Shown here one piece after another: positions 49,206 through 57,038 of a DNA stretch of 64,000 nt. Within the stretch, counting starts at the first letter, position 1. The number at the start of each line of letters is the position of its first letter. The position numbers and the translations under genes were made by a program. Origin of the DNA: Fibrobacter sp. UWB16 (GTDB lineage: Bacteria > Fibrobacterota > Fibrobacteria > Fibrobacterales > Fibrobacteraceae); assembly GCF_900215325.1 (NCBI RefSeq), contig NZ_OCMS01000002.1:868001-932000 (forward strand), read 5' to 3'. The notes under the pieces are model-generated. The model was not told where the DNA came from and ran no database searches. It saw only the letters and a list, made by a program, of their open reading frames with translations.

Positions 49206-50431
49206 GTCGTCGAGTTGTCGTTACCGGAGGCAGTTGCGTTACATCTTTAGGGATGGAATTGGATGAAATTTTTTCGGAACTCAAGTCTCTGAAAAATCAC
49301 ATCGTCCGTATGGATGATTGGGACAAGTATGCGCAAATGAATACGCGCTTGGCGGGCCCGATTCTCTATGATTTGCCGGAATTCCCACGCAAAAAAATCC
49401 GTGGTGCAGGTCGTGTGGGCGTGCTGGCGATTACATCTGCGGATAAGGCAATGCAAATGGCGGGCCTTGCGGGTGAAAAAGAACTTCTCAAGTCTGGCCG
49501 TGTGGGCGTTGCCTACGGTTCTTCGATGGGGAGCGTGCGTCCGCTTTTGGATTTTGTCTCCATGCAGAATCCGCCGTACAACTGCGCTAATGTTTCTGTG
49601 ACGACGTATATCCAGTCCATGCCGCAGACTTGCGCTGTGAACGTAAGCCTTTTCTTTGGCCTTACGGGGCGACTCATCACGACGAATACCGCTTGCACGA
49701 GTGGTAGCCTTTCCATCGGTTACGCTTATGAAGCCATCAAGTACGGTATGCAAGATGTGATGATTGCAGGCGGTGCCGAAGAGCTTGCCGCTACAGAAAC
49801 GGCTGTGTTCGACACGCTTTTTGCAACGAGCGTCAAAAATTCAACGCCCGAACTCACGCCTGCGCCGTACGATCGCGACCGAGACGGCCTTGTTATCGGC
49901 GAGGGCGCGGGAACGCTTGTGCTCGAAGAATATGAGCATGCCAAAGCTCGTGGCGCACACATTTATGCAGAACTCGTCGGCTTTGGGCATAATACGGATG
50001 GCGAACACATCACGCAGCCCAAGAAGGATACGATGCAACATGCGCTGGAATTGGCTTTAAAAGATGCCGAAATTTCAACGGATGCGATTGGCTATGTGAA
50101 TGGCCATGGAACCGCAACGCATCATGGCGATATTGCTGAAAGCTGGGCGACATACAACGCTTTTAAGCAACGTGCCGTGGCAATTTCTAGCCTCAAAAGC
50201 TATATGGGCCATACGCTTGGCGCATGCGGCGGTATCGAGGCCTGGCTTGGCATCAACATGATGAATCGCGGATGGTTTAGCCCGAATTTGAACTTGAAAA
50301 ATGTGGACCCGGAATGCGCTCCGCTGGATTACATCACGGGTTCCGGGCGTGAAATTGATACGGAATATTTTATGTCGAACAACTTTGCGTTCGGCGGCAT
50401 AAATACTTCGCTTATCTTCAAGCGTGTTTAA
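49202..50431 (+). CDS. Beta-ketoacyl synthase of the APE cluster (ApeR counterpart)
   Basis: A 409-residue condensing enzyme with an intact triad: Cys in NTACTSGSLSIG (near 164), His in NGHGTATHHGD and His in KSYMGHTLGACGG. In characterised clusters ApeR is a homodimeric ketosynthase that may start or extend the chain. The GTG at 49202 overlaps the reductase stop (GTGA). It is the last gene of the plus arm; the KS-DH-KR-KS order equals apeO-P-Q-R. Confidence 0.9.
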   Translation: MSRRVVVTGGSCVTSLGMELDEIFSELKSLKNHIVRMDDWDKYAQMNTRLAGPILYDLPEFPRKKIRGAGRVGVLAITSADKAMQMAGLAGEKELLKSGRVGVAYGSSMGSVRPLLDFVSMQNPPYNCANVSVTTYIQSMPQTCAVNVSLFFGLTGRLITTNTACTSGSLSIGYAYEAIKYGMQDVMIAGGAEELAATETAVFDTLFATSVKNSTPELTPAPYDRDRDGLVIGEGAGTLVLEEYEHAKARGAHIYAELVGFGHNTDGEHITQPKKDTMQHALELALKDAEISTDAIGYVNGHGTATHHGDIAESWATYNAFKQRAVAISSLKSYMGHTLGACGGIEAWLGINMMNRGWFSPNLNLKNVDPECAPLDYITGSGREIDTEYFMSNNFAFGGINTSLIFKRV

Positions 50432-50438
50432 TCACCAT

Positions 50439-50468
50439 TGTCATTCCGGCCTCCGAGCCGGAATCACC
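50439..50468 (+). repeat. TGTCAT..ATCaCC palindromic repeat
   Basis: A 30-bp intergenic copy with stem ATTCCGG/CCGGAAT between the convergent ApeR and apt genes. Confidence 0.85.
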
Positions 50469-50481
50469 ATTATCATTTGCT

Positions 50482-50997
50482 TTAAAACTTCGTCAGTGAT
50501 TCCACGCGGTAGCCATCAAGGACTTCGCGACCTTTAAGATCCGCAAGCTCAATAACAAAAGCAAAACATTCAACTTTACCGCCCATTTTCTCTACGAGAT
50601 GGGCGGCTGCTTTTGCAGTGCCACCGGTAGCGAGTAGGTCGTCGACGATTACCACGCGTTGCCCAGGCTTTATCGCATCTTTATGGACTTCCATACAGGC
50701 GGTCCCGTATTCGAGATTGTAAGTGATTTCTACAGTCTCGCGGGGGAGTTTCCCTTTTTTGCGTTCAGGAACAAACGGCTTGTGGAAATGCTCTGCAATC
50801 GGAACACCAAATAGGAATCCGCGTGCTTCTAGCCCGACAACGACATCGAAATCAACATTTTCAAGCGTTTTATAGAATGCATCAAGCGTGAGCTTCAATC
50901 CATCAGGGTCACTCAAAATTCCCGTAATATCACGGAACAAAACACCCGGTTTAGGAAAATCCGGAACAGCAATAATGTAGTCTTCAATACGTTTCAT
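50482..50997 (-). CDS. apt: Adenine phosphoribosyltransferase
   Basis: A 171-residue purine salvage enzyme that makes AMP from adenine and PRPP. The PRPP-binding loop is VVIVDDLLATGGTAKA (near 120-135). FPKPGVLFRDI, GLEARGFLFG and PERKKGKLPRE are typical of Apt. Length is normal. It faces the end of the pigment cluster and is preceded by a repeat-rich gap. Confidence 0.96.
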   Translation of the reverse strand: MKRIEDYIIAVPDFPKPGVLFRDITGILSDPDGLKLTLDAFYKTLENVDFDVVVGLEARGFLFGVPIAEHFHKPFVPERKKGKLPRETVEITYNLEYGTACMEVHKDAIKPGQRVVIVDDLLATGGTAKAAAHLVEKMGGKVECFAFVIELADLKGREVLDGYRVESLTKF

Positions 50998-51021
50998 TTT
51001 CCCCTCTCTTTTTTACGTCTT

Positions 51022-51057
51022 CGTCATTCTGAGCGATGAAATCGCGAAGAATCCAGT
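51022..51057 (+). repeat. CGTCATTC..GAATCCAGT repeat
   Basis: A 36-bp intergenic member with central stem GCGAT/ATCGC. It has the same length and arms as the two copies inside ahbAB. Confidence 0.88.
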
Positions 51058-51078
51058 TATTTCTTGCTCAGGCGTCTT

Positions 51079-51161
51079 TGTCATTCCGGCCTCCGAGCTC
51101 TTTGACCACTTGCGCTTTAGCGCTTATGTGGTCATGATCCGCGAATGGGGACGGAATCGCC
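51079..51161 (+). repeat. TGTCAT repeat interrupted by a nested hairpin
   Basis: The outer arms TGTCATTCCGGCCTCCGAG and CGGAATCGCC are those of the 30-bp repeat family. Between them is a ~54-base insert containing GACCAC..GCGCT-tt-AGCGC..GTGGTC, a separate hairpin. Confidence 0.8.
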
Positions 51162-51173
51162 ATCTCGTTATTG

Positions 51174-52058
51174 CTAATGACTATCCAACAACTTCTCGAC
51201 TGTTGCTATAATCTTGTCGCGTTCCCCGCACCAGTTCGGCGCAATCAAAAGCTCGCTTGGGCTTTCGCCACTGAAACGTTCAATTGCAATATCCTTGCCG
51301 ATAATCTTGATCATTTCGGCAACCGCTTCGCAGTATTCCTCGAACGAAAGCAGTTTGACTTCGCCGTTGGCGAAATCTTGTGCCATGACCGTGCCCACGA
51401 CAATGTGCAGCGGGTGAATCTTGACTGCCGCAAGTTTCAAATCGTGAACGACTTGTGCCGTGTGCTTAAAGTCTTCCATCTTTTCGCCGGGAAGCCCAAC
51501 AATCACATGCGTCGTGACGGTGAGGCCTGCGGCTTGACAGCGTTTTACGGCATCTTCAAATTCCGCAAGCGTGTGCCTGCGATTGATGCCTGCAAGCGTC
51601 AAGTCATTTGCCGTTTGGAGCCCGATTTCAACGATAATCGGCTTTTTGCGGTTGATTTCCGCAAGGTATTCAATCTTTTCGTCTTCAAGGCAATCCGGGC
51701 GCGTTCCAATGGCTAGCCCTGCAATTTCCTTGTGCTTAATAATCGGATCGATGATTTCGCGCAAATGCTCTAGCGGTGCGTGCGTATTTGTGTACGGCTG
51801 CAAGTAGGCGAGGATACCTGCATTCGGGTACTTGTCGCGAAGTTTCGGAACGTACTTTTCGAGTTGTTCCTGAATCGAAACCTTTGCCTCATCAAAAACT
51901 GGGCTAAAGCTGCGGTTGTTGCAGTAGCTGCAACCCGAAAATCCCTTGGTGCCGTCGAGGTTTGGGCAGCTCATGCCGCCGTTGAGCGGGAGTTTGCGCA
52001 CCTTGAGGTAGTTGGGGAAAAGCTCCAAAAGTAAATCGCGATAAGGTTTGTAATGCAT
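51174..52058 (-). CDS. Radical SAM protein of the TIGR01212/YhcC family
   Basis: A 294-residue radical SAM protein. The cluster-binding cysteines are spaced as in CPNLDGTKGFSGCSYC, the pattern of the YhcC group rather than CX3CX2C. LQPYTNTHAPLEHL, GTRPDCLEDEKIEYL and EIGLQTAND follow. The reaction is not established for this family. It is monocistronic and starts at ATG 52058. Confidence 0.87.
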   Translation of the reverse strand: MHYKPYRDLLLELFPNYLKVRKLPLNGGMSCPNLDGTKGFSGCSYCNNRSFSPVFDEAKVSIQEQLEKYVPKLRDKYPNAGILAYLQPYTNTHAPLEHLREIIDPIIKHKEIAGLAIGTRPDCLEDEKIEYLAEINRKKPIIVEIGLQTANDLTLAGINRRHTLAEFEDAVKRCQAAGLTVTTHVIVGLPGEKMEDFKHTAQVVHDLKLAAVKIHPLHIVVGTVMAQDFANGEVKLLSFEEYCEAVAEMIKIIGKDIAIERFSGESPSELLIAPNWCGERDKIIATVEKLLDSH

Positions 52059-52277
52059 GGCTATAAAATAGTTAAAAGTTCTTTGTTACTAGATATACAT
52101 TTATTTCTGCTAGAATGAACATTGATTATTGCTTATAAAATCGCTTGCCTTCCTTTGATACACTTGTTACACTTTTTCGCTTGTTTGTGTTTTAGTCTGC
52201 TTAAAATATGCCCTAAATCGCCCGAAAAACGCACTTCGAGTATATATTTAACCTGTAAACATAACCGAGGTGTCCTC

Positions 52278-53927
52278 ATGAATTTTAAAAAGAATAAAGC
52301 TCTTGCGATTGCGGCGACCGTTGCCATGGCGCTTTCTGTGCCGTCTTTTGCACAGTTGAATAATGGTGATATGGAGTATGGTGACGGCGGCTGGTATCTG
52401 TGGAACAATCCTGATGGTCCAGCTGTAGCCGAATCGCAAATTGCTGTGCAGGGGCTCGGTGTCGATGGTTCCCAGGGCGCTAAGGTCGTCGTGAAGGAAC
52501 TTCCGAATCCGTGGTGGGGCTTGCAGCTCCAGCCGCCTAAATTCTTGGCAGACTCTGGTTTTTATAAGCTCTCGTTCAAGGCTAAGGGCAACATGCCCAT
52601 CAATTCTGTGGTGCAGGGCGGCCCTCCAGACTACCGCCAAAAAGAAAGCGCTTCGTTTGACTTGACGGACAAGTGGCAGACTTATGAAATGATTTTCCTT
52701 GCCGACCAGAAGGGTTACGGCCTCAACAACATTACGTTCCAGATTGGGCTTAAGAAGGGCTGGATCCAGCTCGACGATGTCGAAGTCGAAAAGATGGACG
52801 AAATGTCTGATCCGTCTTGGTATAACAATGCCGATGCCCGTATCGATAGCCTCCGCAAGGTGGATTTCACGGTCAAGGCAAATCCGGGCGAAAAAGTCCA
52901 CGTGAAGCTGTTGCGCCATTCGTTCCCGTTCGGTACGGCACTCGCTCTTTACGACACCAAGGATAGCACTGAAAATTGGTACCGCAATGCTGCCAAGAAG
53001 TACTTCTGGCACGGCGTCTCTGAAAATCAGTTCAAGTGGCCGGAATATGAACCGAAAGAGGGCAAAATCAAGCGTGATGAAATGAAGGAATACACGGACT
53101 TCACAGCTCAAAATCACTGGAAACTCCGCGGTCACGCGCTCATGTGGAGCCATCAGGGCTACGGCTTCGACAAGCACTACAGCAACAAGGGTAGTTGCGA
53201 AGAAATGGCTGAAAAGCTCAAAGCCCGTATCTACCGCGACCTCAAGGAATACAAGGGCAAGATTACGGAATACGACGTGTGGAATGAACCGATTCACGAA
53301 TCTTGGACGTTCAACAAGTGCGGCTGGGAAATTCTCGACAGTGCCTTCATTTGGGCACACAAGGCTGACCCAAGCGCATTCCTTTACATCAACGATTACA
53401 ACGTCGTGGCAGCTGGCGAAACGGACCGCTATTACGGTTTGATCAAGGGGATGCTTGACCGCAAGGTGCCTGTAATGGGTATTGGCGTTCAGTGCCACTT
53501 CGGGCTTCGTCCTGTGATTCCGGGACTCATCAAGACTCGTCTCGATAAGCTTGCTTCTCTTGGCCTCCCGATCAAGGTCACGGAATTTGACGTGGGCGAT
53601 TGGCAGGTCGGTATGAACGACTCCGAAGAAGTCCAGGCCGAAAAGTTCGAAACGTTTATCCGTACTGCATTTAGCCACCCGGCAGTGAACGGCATTGTGC
53701 TTTGGGGCTTCTGGGACAACCGCCACTGGGTCAAAAACGGCGGCATGATTGCTTCGGACGGTCGCGAAAAGCCTGCTGCAAAGCGTGTTTACGACTTGTG
53801 GCACAAGGTCTGGACAACCGATCTCTACGCCACTGCCGACGAAAATGGCGAAGCCAAGTTCCGCGGTTTCAAGGGCTACTACCAGGTCAACGCTGGCGAC
53901 AAGAAGTTCCAGATTACCGTGAAGTAA
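52278..53927 (+). CDS. Secreted GH10 endo-1,4-beta-xylanase with an N-terminal CBM4_9-like module
   Basis: A 549-residue secreted enzyme that hydrolyses internal xylan bonds. The signal peptide (cleavage after VPSFA near residue 24) is followed by a carbohydrate-binding module (about 28-170, NGDMEYGDGGWYLW.. to IQLDDVEVEKM). The GH10 barrel (about 190-520) has the acid/base Glu in YDVWNEPIHES (near 336), the nucleophile Glu in IKVTEFDVGDW (near 436), and HALMWSHQGY and WGFWDNRHW. A short C-terminal beta segment follows (FRGFKGYYQVN). The ATG at 52278 has GAGGTG upstream; an earlier frame extending upstream is not needed. Confidence 0.94.
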   Translation: MNFKKNKALAIAATVAMALSVPSFAQLNNGDMEYGDGGWYLWNNPDGPAVAESQIAVQGLGVDGSQGAKVVVKELPNPWWGLQLQPPKFLADSGFYKLSFKAKGNMPINSVVQGGPPDYRQKESASFDLTDKWQTYEMIFLADQKGYGLNNITFQIGLKKGWIQLDDVEVEKMDEMSDPSWYNNADARIDSLRKVDFTVKANPGEKVHVKLLRHSFPFGTALALYDTKDSTENWYRNAAKKYFWHGVSENQFKWPEYEPKEGKIKRDEMKEYTDFTAQNHWKLRGHALMWSHQGYGFDKHYSNKGSCEEMAEKLKARIYRDLKEYKGKITEYDVWNEPIHESWTFNKCGWEILDSAFIWAHKADPSAFLYINDYNVVAAGETDRYYGLIKGMLDRKVPVMGIGVQCHFGLRPVIPGLIKTRLDKLASLGLPIKVTEFDVGDWQVGMNDSEEVQAEKFETFIRTAFSHPAVNGIVLWGFWDNRHWVKNGGMIASDGREKPAAKRVYDLWHKVWTTDLYATADENGEAKFRGFKGYYQVNAGDKKFQITVK

Positions 53928-53937
53928 TAAAAGTCGA

Positions 53938-54033
53938 CCCCGGAACAAATGCAGCCGAGGTGAACGCTGCGAAAATGCTTGCATTTTCATAGCTGAGCCG
54001 AAGGGCATTGTACTTGTACAAATCCGGGGTGAC
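53938..54033 (-). repeat. 96-bp dispersed repeat, copy 2 (inverted)
   Basis: On the minus strand it matches 13219-13314 with about 8 differences in 96 bases. It carries the same internal hairpins. It lies between the xylanase and a small membrane protein gene. Confidence 0.9.
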
Positions 54034-54049
54034 AGGCTTCGCCTGCATT

Positions 54050-54085
54050 CGTCATTCCGAGCCCTTTACGGGCGAGGAATCCAGT
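54050..54085 (+). repeat. CGTCATTC..GAATCCAGT repeat
   Basis: A 36-bp intergenic member with a central GCCC/GGGC stem. It begins 17 bases after the 96-bp repeat. Confidence 0.88.
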
Positions 54086-54093
54086 CAAGTTTT

Positions 54094-54117
54094 AAAGCCG
54101 CGTTATGCGGCTTTTTT
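54094..54117 (+). terminator. Terminator after the xylanase gene
   Basis: AAAGCCGC pairs with GCGGCTTT around GTTAT and runs into T6. It also precedes a -7-like element for the next gene. Confidence 0.88.
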
Positions 54118-54119
54118 AC

Positions 54120-54126
54120 TATCTTG
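54120..54126 (+). promoter_or_regulatory. Possible -7 element TATCTTG before a small membrane protein gene
   Basis: A one-base-shorter variant of TAnnTTTG, six bases before the ATG at 54133. Geometry is the same as at tgt, ahbC and hemA. Confidence 0.35.
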
Positions 54127-54132
54127 CTTTTC

Positions 54133-54312
54133 ATGAAACAGAAAATCCCCGGAATCCTCTTTTTACTCGCCATGCCTCTTTCCGTCCTCCTTTACATCAA
54201 GGTGGAGGCGCTCTCTGGCTCGGAGATTCTCGGGCTTTTTTCAGCTGTGGCGCTCTACGTCGTCGTTGCGCTTGTCATCGCGCTCTTCTTTAATAGCAAG
54301 GACAGAACTTAG
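54133..54312 (+). CDS. Small two-helix membrane protein (59 aa)
   Basis: A 59-residue protein with two hydrophobic helices (about 6-23 and 33-53) joined by KVEALSGSE and a short charged end (NSKDRT). No family is recognised. There is no ribosome site, but a promoter-like TATCTTG lies six bases upstream, so a leaderless message is possible. An in-frame TTG three codons earlier is inside that element. Confidence 0.6.
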   Translation: MKQKIPGILFLLAMPLSVLLYIKVEALSGSEILGLFSAVALYVVVALVIALFFNSKDRT

Positions 54313-54320
54313 AAAAGAAA

Positions 54321-54390
54321 CGTCATTCCTCTTCGAGGCTTGACGGCTGCGGTTATCCAATACGAACGCAAGCGTTCGTGCTGTCAAACC
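54321..54390 (+). repeat. Composite hairpin repeat
   Basis: It begins CGTCATTCCTCTTCGAGG and contains a perfect palindrome ACGAACGC-aa-GCGTTCGT (54362-54379). TTGACGGC and GCTGTCAA form an outer imperfect stem. Confidence 0.6.
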
Positions 54391-54395
54391 TTGCA

Positions 54396-54430
54396 CGTCA
54401 TTGCGAGCGAAGCGCGGCAATCCATCTAAG
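54396..54430 (+). repeat. CGTCATTGCGAGC..GCGGCAATCC repeat
   Basis: It is a palindromic intergenic unit (TTGCGAGC / GCGCGGCAA). A diverged copy is at 13393-13429. Confidence 0.75.
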
Positions 54431-54438
54431 TCCAGCGC

Positions 54439-56571
54439 TTATTCTTCCTTGATTGTATAAGGCAGCAGTCTTATTCCTACAGGGTTCAACTTGGCATGTC
54501 CACGGACGTTTGCTGGCAACTGTAGCCCAAAACCTGTTGCTTTAAGGCGATCTTCCTTGATGCCTTTATTCACAAGGTACTCGTAAACAACTGTTGCGCG
54601 CGCTTCCGAAAGGGATTGCGGAATCATCGCTTCACCTGGCTTTACGCTGCACTGAATTTCAATGGCGATTTTCTTGTTGTGCCGCATGATAGAAACCACA
54701 TCGCTTAAAGCCGTGTAAGATGAATTAATCGGCTTGTCTGTGCTCTTGTGGAATTGAATTCGCCTTGCGATTTTGTCGAGGTTCTGCTTTTCTCGAATCG
54801 GGCAGCCGTTTGCATCGACTTCGGTTTGTTCAAGCGTGTTCGGACAGTTGTCGAGGTAATCGAAAATGCCATCTTTATCAGAATCCAAAGGGCAACCGAT
54901 GCTATCGACTGGCGCATTTTCAGGCGTATCAGGGCATTTGTCATCTTCGTCAAATACACCATCAAGGTCATGGTCTAGCCGGCATCCGACGCTATCGACT
55001 TTTACTCCTGAAGGAGTCTTTTCACATTTGTCCATAAAGTCCGGGATGCCGTCTTCGTCAGAGTCAATGGGGCAGCCGTACATATTGACAATCTCGTTCG
55101 GCATGCTGTTTTGGCACTTGTCCCATTCGTCTGGGACGCCGTCCTTGTCCATGTCCAAGAAGCATCCGTATTTGTTCACGGTGAGTCCTGCAGGCGTATT
55201 CGGGCAGGAGTCGAGTACGTTCGGAATGCCATCTTCGTCTGTATCGAGGATACAGCCTTTCTCGTTGACTTCTTCACCGGGTTCGGAATTGGGGCATTTG
55301 TCTAGTTCGTTCGGAATGCCGTCGTTATCGTTGTCTCGGATACATCCAAATTCATCGACTGGGTAGCCTTCCTTGGTGTTGGGGCACTTGTCTAGGTGGT
55401 CTGGAACGCCATCGCTATCGTGGTCAAACGGGCATCCGTTCTCGTCAATAAGCACTTCTGCGGGCGTGTCAGGGCATCGGTCTAGGTCGTTTGCAATACC
55501 GTCGTTATCGTCGTCGGGCGCACAGCGGTACTTGTTTTCTTTGAACGAAAGGCCTGACTTGGGGCATGCGTCCATCTTCTTTTTAAAGTCTTCGATCCTT
55601 CCACTGAGGTCAAATGTACGGCTAAACTTGATGGATACGGCCATGGTTGGACTGCCAGGGACAGTGTAAGAATACTTGTGGTCCTTGTTCTTGACAGTGA
55701 TGGCGTGGCCACGGTGGATCTTTTGCTTTCTGAAAAGGTCCATACCGAGATCGGCATTGATGGAAAGCGTTGTGAATTTCGGAAGTCTTACTTTCAAACC
55801 CGGTGAAAATCTCAGCTGGTCATTCAAAAATTCGTGCCATACGTTTTTAGTGCGAATGTGCGTTTCACCGGAGGTCTCGAGTACAAGAGAAACCCATTCA
55901 TAGGGGAATAGATTTAAGCCTGAACCCCAGATAAAAATGTTCTCTCCGTTTCCAAATGTTCTGAGATAACCTGCATAGTTGTTCCAGTTGAGGTTCCTAT
56001 GGATGTTTATCGTCATGTACAATGTTGCGGCGGCGACGAAATCAGATGCAGAATAGGGGTTGGACAATTCGTCTTCGTGAATGTACCAAAGGTGCCTTGG
56101 GCGTAACCCCTTTTCATTTGTTCCGGTAGGGATGAAAACTTCAAGTGCTGCAGCAAAGTTGAACAGATCTCTCAAGGACTGGTTGGGAAGTTGGACCTTG
56201 GCTAATAGTCCTATATCTCCAAATCCAAGCCCCTTGAGCTTGGTGTTACCAGCATTTCCGTCATAGTGGACGTTCAGGTTCAATCCGATTTCAAGGTAGT
56301 CCAAAATACCATAGCCTACATAACCGAGGACGGAGTTTGATGGGGAATCCTTGGTAAGCTCGTATTTTTTACCGTTTTCATCCGTCAGGAATCCTTCGAT
56401 ACTGGCGGGCTTACTGCTATTCGCCATTTCGAATCCGCCCATGACGAACAAGTCTCCCGGACTGAGAGTTCGTGCTCCAGGAACATGGATTCCGCTGCTG
56501 TTGATGGAAAATCCGGACTGCGCAAACAGAAAAACTGCGCTAAAGAGAAGTGTTGATAGAAATTGTTTCAT
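54439..56571 (-). CDS. OmpA-family outer-membrane protein with eight thrombospondin type 3 repeats
   Basis: A 710-residue protein. The signal peptide cleaves near residue 18-20 (FLFAQSGFS). Residues ~25-330 form a beta-barrel-like N-terminal domain (GDLFVMGGFEMAN.., FGDIGLLAKVQLPNQ). Eight TSP3 calcium-binding repeats then follow (DxDxDGxxDxxDxCPxTP, about 355-580, each closed by a GC pair). The OmpA-like C-terminal domain (about 600-705) keeps SLSEARATVVYEYLVNKGI and RLKATGFGLQLPA but lacks the GHTD peptidoglycan-binding signature. Fibrobacter has several TSP3-OmpA proteins implicated in outer-membrane and cellulose contact; that role is inferred here. Confidence 0.88.
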   Translation of the reverse strand: MKQFLSTLLFSAVFLFAQSGFSINSSGIHVPGARTLSPGDLFVMGGFEMANSSKPASIEGFLTDENGKKYELTKDSPSNSVLGYVGYGILDYLEIGLNLNVHYDGNAGNTKLKGLGFGDIGLLAKVQLPNQSLRDLFNFAAALEVFIPTGTNEKGLRPRHLWYIHEDELSNPYSASDFVAAATLYMTINIHRNLNWNNYAGYLRTFGNGENIFIWGSGLNLFPYEWVSLVLETSGETHIRTKNVWHEFLNDQLRFSPGLKVRLPKFTTLSINADLGMDLFRKQKIHRGHAITVKNKDHKYSYTVPGSPTMAVSIKFSRTFDLSGRIEDFKKKMDACPKSGLSFKENKYRCAPDDDNDGIANDLDRCPDTPAEVLIDENGCPFDHDSDGVPDHLDKCPNTKEGYPVDEFGCIRDNDNDGIPNELDKCPNSEPGEEVNEKGCILDTDEDGIPNVLDSCPNTPAGLTVNKYGCFLDMDKDGVPDEWDKCQNSMPNEIVNMYGCPIDSDEDGIPDFMDKCEKTPSGVKVDSVGCRLDHDLDGVFDEDDKCPDTPENAPVDSIGCPLDSDKDGIFDYLDNCPNTLEQTEVDANGCPIREKQNLDKIARRIQFHKSTDKPINSSYTALSDVVSIMRHNKKIAIEIQCSVKPGEAMIPQSLSEARATVVYEYLVNKGIKEDRLKATGFGLQLPANVRGHAKLNPVGIRLLPYTIKEE

Positions 56572-56658
56572 TTTTCATAAAGAATTTAGACATTTTTTTA
56601 TGATTATCTATTTGCATTTTAAAATTTATGTATATATTTCACTTCCGAAGTGAGAAAC

Positions 56659-56805
56659 ATGAACTCCGCAAATAAATTGCCCCCATGGCATAGAAAGTCG
56701 CAAAAGGCGTACAAGATTAACAGGGTGATCATCATCTTGCAAATTGTGACTGCACTTGCGATGTGCGGTGTTATCCTGTATGGTATGAACAGATTGATGC
56801 AATAA
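56659..56805 (+). CDS. Small single-span membrane protein (48 aa)
   Basis: The frame codes for a 48-residue protein with a basic N-terminal half (WHRKSQKAYKINR) and one hydrophobic helix (VIIILQIVTALAMCGVILYG). It begins 88 bases upstream of the OmpA gene on the other strand and ends 17 bases before the acidic protein gene. No strong ribosome site is visible (GTGAGAAAC). It is probably the first gene of the lytic transglycosylase operon. Confidence 0.5.
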   Translation: MNSANKLPPWHRKSQKAYKINRVIIILQIVTALAMCGVILYGMNRLMQ

Positions 56806-56822
56806 ACTGGAGGAAAGCTTAT

Positions 56823-57038
56823 ATGAGTAAGGCTTACTATTGTGGTCGTCGTCCTAAGAGTGATGCGTTCGATGATGCTCCCGATCCGTCTTATTTGGGC
56901 GAAGAAGATGATCTGATCAAAGAAGAAGAAGAACCGCAGGAAGAAGAAGTTGACGAAGAAGTCGATTTTGACAAGCCGTCCTTTGGCCGTAACCCAATTT
57001 GGTCTGACTACGGCGAGGATATGGATTTCGACCAGTGA
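56823..57038 (+). CDS. Small acidic protein coupled to a lytic transglycosylase gene
   Basis: A 71-residue, very acidic protein with an EDDLIKEEEEPQEEEVDEEVDFD stretch split by single residues and no membrane segment. The ATG at 56823 has GGAGGAAAG upstream; a longer frame upstream overlaps the previous small gene. Its TGA overlaps the GTG start of the lytic transglycosylase gene, so the two are translationally coupled. No family is recognised. Confidence 0.72.
   Translation: MSKAYYCGRRPKSDAFDDAPDPSYLGEEDDLIKEEEEPQEEEVDEEVDFDKPSFGRNPIWSDYGEDMDFDQ

Noticed and set aside
34516-50431. Flexirubin/dialkylresorcinol cluster
   Set aside because: DarA/DarB-type genes are absent; the content matches a plain aryl-polyene cluster plus an ammonia-lyase.
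52248-54008. Open frame of 586 codons on the minus strand across the xylanase gene
   Set aside because: Antisense to a GH10 enzyme with complete catalytic motifs and signal peptide.
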